From Micromonospora sp. WMMD1155 (GTDB lineage Bacteria > Actinomycetota > Actinomycetes > Mycobacteriales > Micromonosporaceae), in the NCBI RefSeq assembly GCF_029581275.1, contig NZ_CP120742.1:2826501-2890500 (forward strand): a stretch of DNA of 64,000 nt, in the 5' to 3' direction. The stretch's first letter is position 1; each line of letters opens with the position of its first letter. The translations under genes and the position numbers were made by a program. Below, piece after piece: positions 60,818 through 64,000 of this stretch. The notes under the pieces were generated by a model. That model worked only from the letters and a program-made list of their open reading frames with translations, did no database searches and was not told the origin of the DNA.

Positions 60818-61234
60818 ATGTTCCGCCCGCTGTTGGCACGTTCACATGCCCTGACCATCGCCCTCTCCCACGCACTGATGACGACCCGCGCGCTTCGCCT
60901 CGTCGCCCGGGTCGCCGCGCCCGCCGCGGCGGCGGCTATGGTGACGCTGGCCGTGCCGGCCGTCGCTTACGCCGACCCGGGCGGCCCGGTCGTCCTGGCC
61001 GCCAACGACCTGCCCACCGTCATCGCCAACCTGCAGACCTGGGTGATGGGCATCCTGGCCGCCGTCGCCACCCTGTTCCTGGTCCTGGCCGGGGTGTACT
61101 GGGCCACCGCCGGCGGCGATCCGGCCCAGGTCGACAAGGCCAAGGGCGCACTGAAGAACGCCCTGATCGGCTACGGCCTGGCCGTACTCGCGCCCATCCT
61201 GCTGGAGGTCGTCCAGGGAATCGTCGGAGGCTGA
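60818..61234 (+). CDS. VirB2/TrbC-like pilin subunit
   Basis: A 138-aa protein with a long signal region ending AVPAVAYADPGG (cleavage after AYA) and two further hydrophobic segments (WVMGILAAVATLFLVLAGVY; ALIGYGLAVLAPILLEVVQG), the layout of TrbC/VirB2 pilins and TcpF-like proteins. ATG 60818 follows GGGAGG. First gene of the type IV secretion operon. Confidence 0.75.
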   Translation: MFRPLLARSHALTIALSHALMTTRALRLVARVAAPAAAAAMVTLAVPAVAYADPGGPVVLAANDLPTVIANLQTWVMGILAAVATLFLVLAGVYWATAGGDPAQVDKAKGALKNALIGYGLAVLAPILLEVVQGIVGG

Positions 61235-61236
61235 CG

Positions 61237-62151
61237 ATGGCCTGGGCGCTCAACCAGATCCTCGACTGGTTCGCCGGCCTGCTGCTGGACTGTCTGAACG
61301 GGCTCATCACCGCGATCACCCACGCGCTGCTGATCACCCCGGACGTGACCAGCCTGCCGCAGGTGCAGGCGCTGACCGGGCGGTCGATCTGGGTCGTCGA
61401 CGCAGTATTCGTCCTGGTGTTCGTCGCCGCCGGTGTCCTGACCATGGTCGCCGGCGGCGACGAACGCGCCCGCTACACCGCCAAGGATCTCCTGCCGCGG
61501 TGCGTCGTCGGGTTCGTCACCGCCCACTTCTCCCAACTGATCGCCGGCACGCTCATCGAGTACGCCAACGCGTTCACCGCCGCACTGACCGCGCAGGACT
61601 TCAACGGCGACGGGGCGTTGAACGCCGTCAGGACCCACCTGATGGCCGCGCGTGACCAGACCGCCGGTCTGCTGTTCGTCGTCTGCCTGGCGATCATCGT
61701 GTTCCTGCTCGCCGCCACCGCCTGCAGTGTGATCGTCCGCTTCGCGGTCGCGCTGGTGCTCACCGCGGTCGCGCCGATCGCCCTTGCGTGCCACGCCCTG
61801 CCGCAAACCGACGGCGTGGCCCGCATGTGGTGGCGGTCGTACGTCGCCATGCTGGCGACCCCGGTGGTGCAGGCATTCGTACTATTCGCCGGACAGTGGA
61901 TGCTGCTGGACACCAGCACCATGCTGCCGCTGCTCGGCCTGCCGGTCGAACCGGGTGGCGTGCTCAACCTGTTCGTCGTGATGGTCCTGCTGTGGACCAC
62001 GCTCAAGGTGCCGGGGCTGATGCGCCGCTACGCCACCAGCGGCGGAGGCGGGCGTGGCGGCAACGTGCTCGGCGCCGTCGTGCGGGTCGTCGTGGTGCAG
62101 CAGCTCACCCGCGGGCTGCGCATCCCCGGCCTTGGGGCGGTGCGACGATGA
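61237..62151 (+). CDS. VirB6/TrbL-like membrane protein
   Basis: A 304-aa polytopic protein with about six hydrophobic segments and a conserved-looking central loop, then a C-terminal GGGGRGGNVLG glycine stretch. Length and topology fit VirB6/TrbL channel proteins. It starts two bases after the pilin stop and overlaps the PrgI-like gene (ATGA). Confidence 0.75.
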   Translation: MAWALNQILDWFAGLLLDCLNGLITAITHALLITPDVTSLPQVQALTGRSIWVVDAVFVLVFVAAGVLTMVAGGDERARYTAKDLLPRCVVGFVTAHFSQLIAGTLIEYANAFTAALTAQDFNGDGALNAVRTHLMAARDQTAGLLFVVCLAIIVFLLAATACSVIVRFAVALVLTAVAPIALACHALPQTDGVARMWWRSYVAMLATPVVQAFVLFAGQWMLLDTSTMLPLLGLPVEPGGVLNLFVVMVLLWTTLKVPGLMRRYATSGGGGRGGNVLGAVVRVVVVQQLTRGLRIPGLGAVRR

Positions 62152-63110
62152 GCCGCGACCGGCGTGACGAACAGGCCGTCACCGCCCGCATGCCCGCCGA
62201 CGTGGACGCGCCGGACAAGGTGCTCTACGGGCTGACGTTCCGGCAACTCGCGATCCTCGCCGTCGCCGCCGTCATCTTCTACGGCGCTTGGCGCGCCCTC
62301 CACGCGATCGTGCCCGCACCGGTGCTACTCGGCGCCGCGGTCGTCCTCGGCGGCCTGGTGTTCGGCCTCGCTGTCGGCCGCCGCGACGGACTGCCCATGG
62401 ACGTGTGGCTGGCCTTCGCAGTCCGCCACTCCCGGGCACCACGCGCGTTGTCCACCACCGACACCACCGCGAAGACACCCGACTGGGTGCAGGCCCCGGC
62501 GTCGAAGGTGATGCTGCCGGCGCCGCTGAAACTGCCCGCCGACGCCATCGACGACCACGGGGAGATCAGCCTCGGCGGTGTGAAGGCGGCGATGGTCGCG
62601 GCGACCAGCGTCAACCTCGCTTTGCGCACCGCCGACGAGCAGGCCGCCCTGGTCGACACCTTCGGCCGGTGGCTCAACAGCCTGTCCACGCCGACGCAGA
62701 TCGTGGTGTCGGCGCAGCCGGTCGACCTGCACTCCGCCGCCCGCACCCTCGCCCGGGCGGCGGACGGGATGCCGCACCCGGCTCTTGCGGACGCGGCGGC
62801 CGACCACGCCCGTTTCCTCGACGACCTCGCCGAGCGGCGGGATCCGCTGCGCCGGCAGGTCCTCATCGTCACCCGCACCACCAGCGGTGAACGGAGCGAG
62901 CACGCCGCCCGGCGCCGCGCCGACCAGACGGTCCGGTCCCTGTCCGGGCTGGGCGTCACCACCCGCGCCCTCGACGGCCACGCCACCACCGCCGCCCTGG
63001 CCGCCGCGGCCGACCCCTACCGGCCGCCCCGCCCCGGCGGCCTCGCCGCACCCGACACCACCATCACCGCGCCTCCGGCGAAGAGGCCACGCACCAGGAG
63101 GACATCATGA
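62148..63110 (+). CDS. PrgI/VirB3-like transfer protein
   Basis: A 320-aa protein. Residues 15-100 (VDAPDKVLYGLTFRQLAILAVAAVIFYGAW, then VVLGGLVFGLAVGRRDGLPMDVWL) match the PrgI pattern of Gram-positive type IV systems: two adjacent hydrophobic helices preceded by DxVLxGLTxRQ. A soluble C-terminal domain of about 200 residues follows. ATGA overlaps both sides. Confidence 0.8.
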   Translation: MSRDRRDEQAVTARMPADVDAPDKVLYGLTFRQLAILAVAAVIFYGAWRALHAIVPAPVLLGAAVVLGGLVFGLAVGRRDGLPMDVWLAFAVRHSRAPRALSTTDTTAKTPDWVQAPASKVMLPAPLKLPADAIDDHGEISLGGVKAAMVAATSVNLALRTADEQAALVDTFGRWLNSLSTPTQIVVSAQPVDLHSAARTLARAADGMPHPALADAAADHARFLDDLAERRDPLRRQVLIVTRTTSGERSEHAARRRADQTVRSLSGLGVTTRALDGHATTAALAAAADPYRPPRPGGLAAPDTTITAPPAKRPRTRRTS

Positions 63111-64000
63111 TCGCCGTCAAGCGCCGACGCGCCCGGAACGACGACAGCGCCAGCCCGCCGTCCGCGGGACTCGCGGCGACGGTAGCTCCGGCCTCGGTGG
63201 AGGTGACGCCACGGTTCCTGCGAGTCGGAGACGGCTACGCGGCCACCCTGGTGGTGACCGGGTATCCGGCCGAGGTCGGGCCGGCGTGGCTGGAGCCACT
63301 GCTGTCCTGGCCCGGCCGGCTGGACCTCGCGTTGCACATCGACCCGATCCCCGCGCCGGTGGCGGCGTCGCGGCTGCGCAACCAGCGGGCCCGTTTCGAG
63401 TCGTCCCGGCGGGCGGACGAGCAGAAGGGAAAGCTGACCGACCCGTACGTGGAGGCCGCCGCCGACGACGCCGCCGACCTCGCCGAACGCCTCGCCCGCG
63501 GGGCGGCGAAACTGTTCCGCGTCGGCCTGTACCTCACCGTGCACGCCCGCACCGAAGCCGAACTCCTCGACGCGTGCGCGCAGGTGAAGGCCGCCGCCGC
63601 GTCCACCCTGATCGAGGTGCAGCCCGCGACGTGGCGGCACCTGCCCGGCTGGACCACCACCCTGCCGCTTGCCACCGACAGCCTGCAGATGCGCCGCACC
63701 ATGGACACCCAGGCCCTGGCCGCCGCGTTCCCCCTCGCCAGCGCCGATCTGCCCGCGCCGTTGCCCGGTGACCCGGCCACCACCGGTGGGGTGCTGTACG
63801 GGGTCAACCCGGACTCCCAGGGCATCGTCTGGTGGGACCGGTGGGCGCAGGAGAACCACAACAGCGTGATCCTCGCCCGCTCCGGCGCCGGCAAGTCCTA
63901 CTTCGTCAAACTCGACGTGCTCCGCAACCTGTACCAGGGAGTCCAGGTCGCCGTCGTCGATCCCGAGGACGAATACCTGCGCCTTGCCGACGCGGTCGGC
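63107..64000 (+). CDS. VirB4/TraC-type conjugation ATPase (partial, cut by window end)
   Basis: The first 298 residues of a VirB4-like ATPase. The N-terminal domain includes VTPRFLRVGDGYAATLVVTGYP and LPLATDSLQMRRTMDTQ. Walker A is NSVILARSGAGKSYFVKL near 265, followed by VAVVDPEDEYLRLA as seen in VirB4. ATG 63107 follows CAGGAGGAC. The rest lies beyond the window. Confidence 0.9.
   Translation, partial: MIAVKRRRARNDDSASPPSAGLAATVAPASVEVTPRFLRVGDGYAATLVVTGYPAEVGPAWLEPLLSWPGRLDLALHIDPIPAPVAASRLRNQRARFESSRRADEQKGKLTDPYVEAAADDAADLAERLARGAAKLFRVGLYLTVHARTEAELLDACAQVKAAAASTLIEVQPATWRHLPGWTTTLPLATDSLQMRRTMDTQALAAAFPLASADLPAPLPGDPATTGGVLYGVNPDSQGIVWWDRWAQENHNSVILARSGAGKSYFVKLDVLRNLYQGVQVAVVDPEDEYLRLADAVG

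Noticed and set aside
60254..60854. Open frames in the transfer-operon leader
   Set aside because: Low-complexity arginine/proline content and no start signals; best read as control region.

Overview
The window reads as high-GC actinobacterial DNA, most likely from the Micromonosporaceae (inference). Supporting signs are strong G/C codon-third-position bias, frequent GTG starts, many ATGA/GTGA stop-start overlaps, several genes preceded directly by a TANNNT -10 box (leaderless style), an XRE/DUF397 pair, a conservon-type signalling operon and bulky XRE-TPR regulators. No CRISPR array, rRNA or transposase was seen.

Layout. 1-370: tRNA-Ser(GCT), tRNA-Arg(ACG) and a rho-independent terminator. 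0.6-14.6 kb: a gene-dense accessory block of small-molecule enzymes (three Nudix hydrolases, two methyl/sulfo-transferases, kinase folds, PfkB sugar kinase, ABC exporter, MFS exporter, 2H phosphoesterase) interleaved with XRE-TPR regulators. 14.7-18.3 kb: UDP-sugar dehydrogenase, Nudix and WYL regulator. 18.4-27.4 kb: one tightly coupled eight-gene minus-strand operon (MoaA-like radical SAM, B12-type radical SAM, small protein, SDR, an FkbH-FGE fusion, S66 peptidase, HhH-GPD DNA glycosylase, GT4). It looks like a compact, undescribed biosynthetic and self-protection operon. 27.5-33.8 kb: small regulators and accessory genes. 33.9-39.3 kb: a second coupled seven-gene minus-strand operon (HD, APH-like, SPASM radical SAM, thymidylate kinase, EEP nuclease, creatininase, PPC domain), also without an obvious known counterpart. 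40.8-50.7 kb: a conservon (sensor kinase, roadblock, small GTPase, no DUF742 protein) continuing into a complete branched-chain-type ABC importer, a secreted protein and a methyltransferase.

50.8 kb to the end is the integrase-proximal part of an integrative and conjugative element. It has a tyrosine integrase and excisionase, a NYN/OST-HTH protein, a modification module (a frameshifted C5-methyltransferase, a PP-loop ATPase, an N4/N6 methyltransferase and a degenerate methyltransferase relative), and a long non-coding control region rich in TGTCAGA motifs and framed by a 50-bp inverted repeat (48/50 identical) around a sigma-like gene. It then enters a type IV secretion operon (VirB2-like, VirB6-like, PrgI/VirB3-like, VirB4, the last cut by the window edge).

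Cross-cutting signals: direct repeats of CCGACA (TGTCGG on the other strand) spaced 11 bp recur at several divergent promoters (about 11.85, 33.19, 40.51 and 40.64 kb, with a related 10-bp-spaced form at 27.42 kb), suggesting one shared regulator. All functional assignments come from reading motifs by eye; no database search was run.
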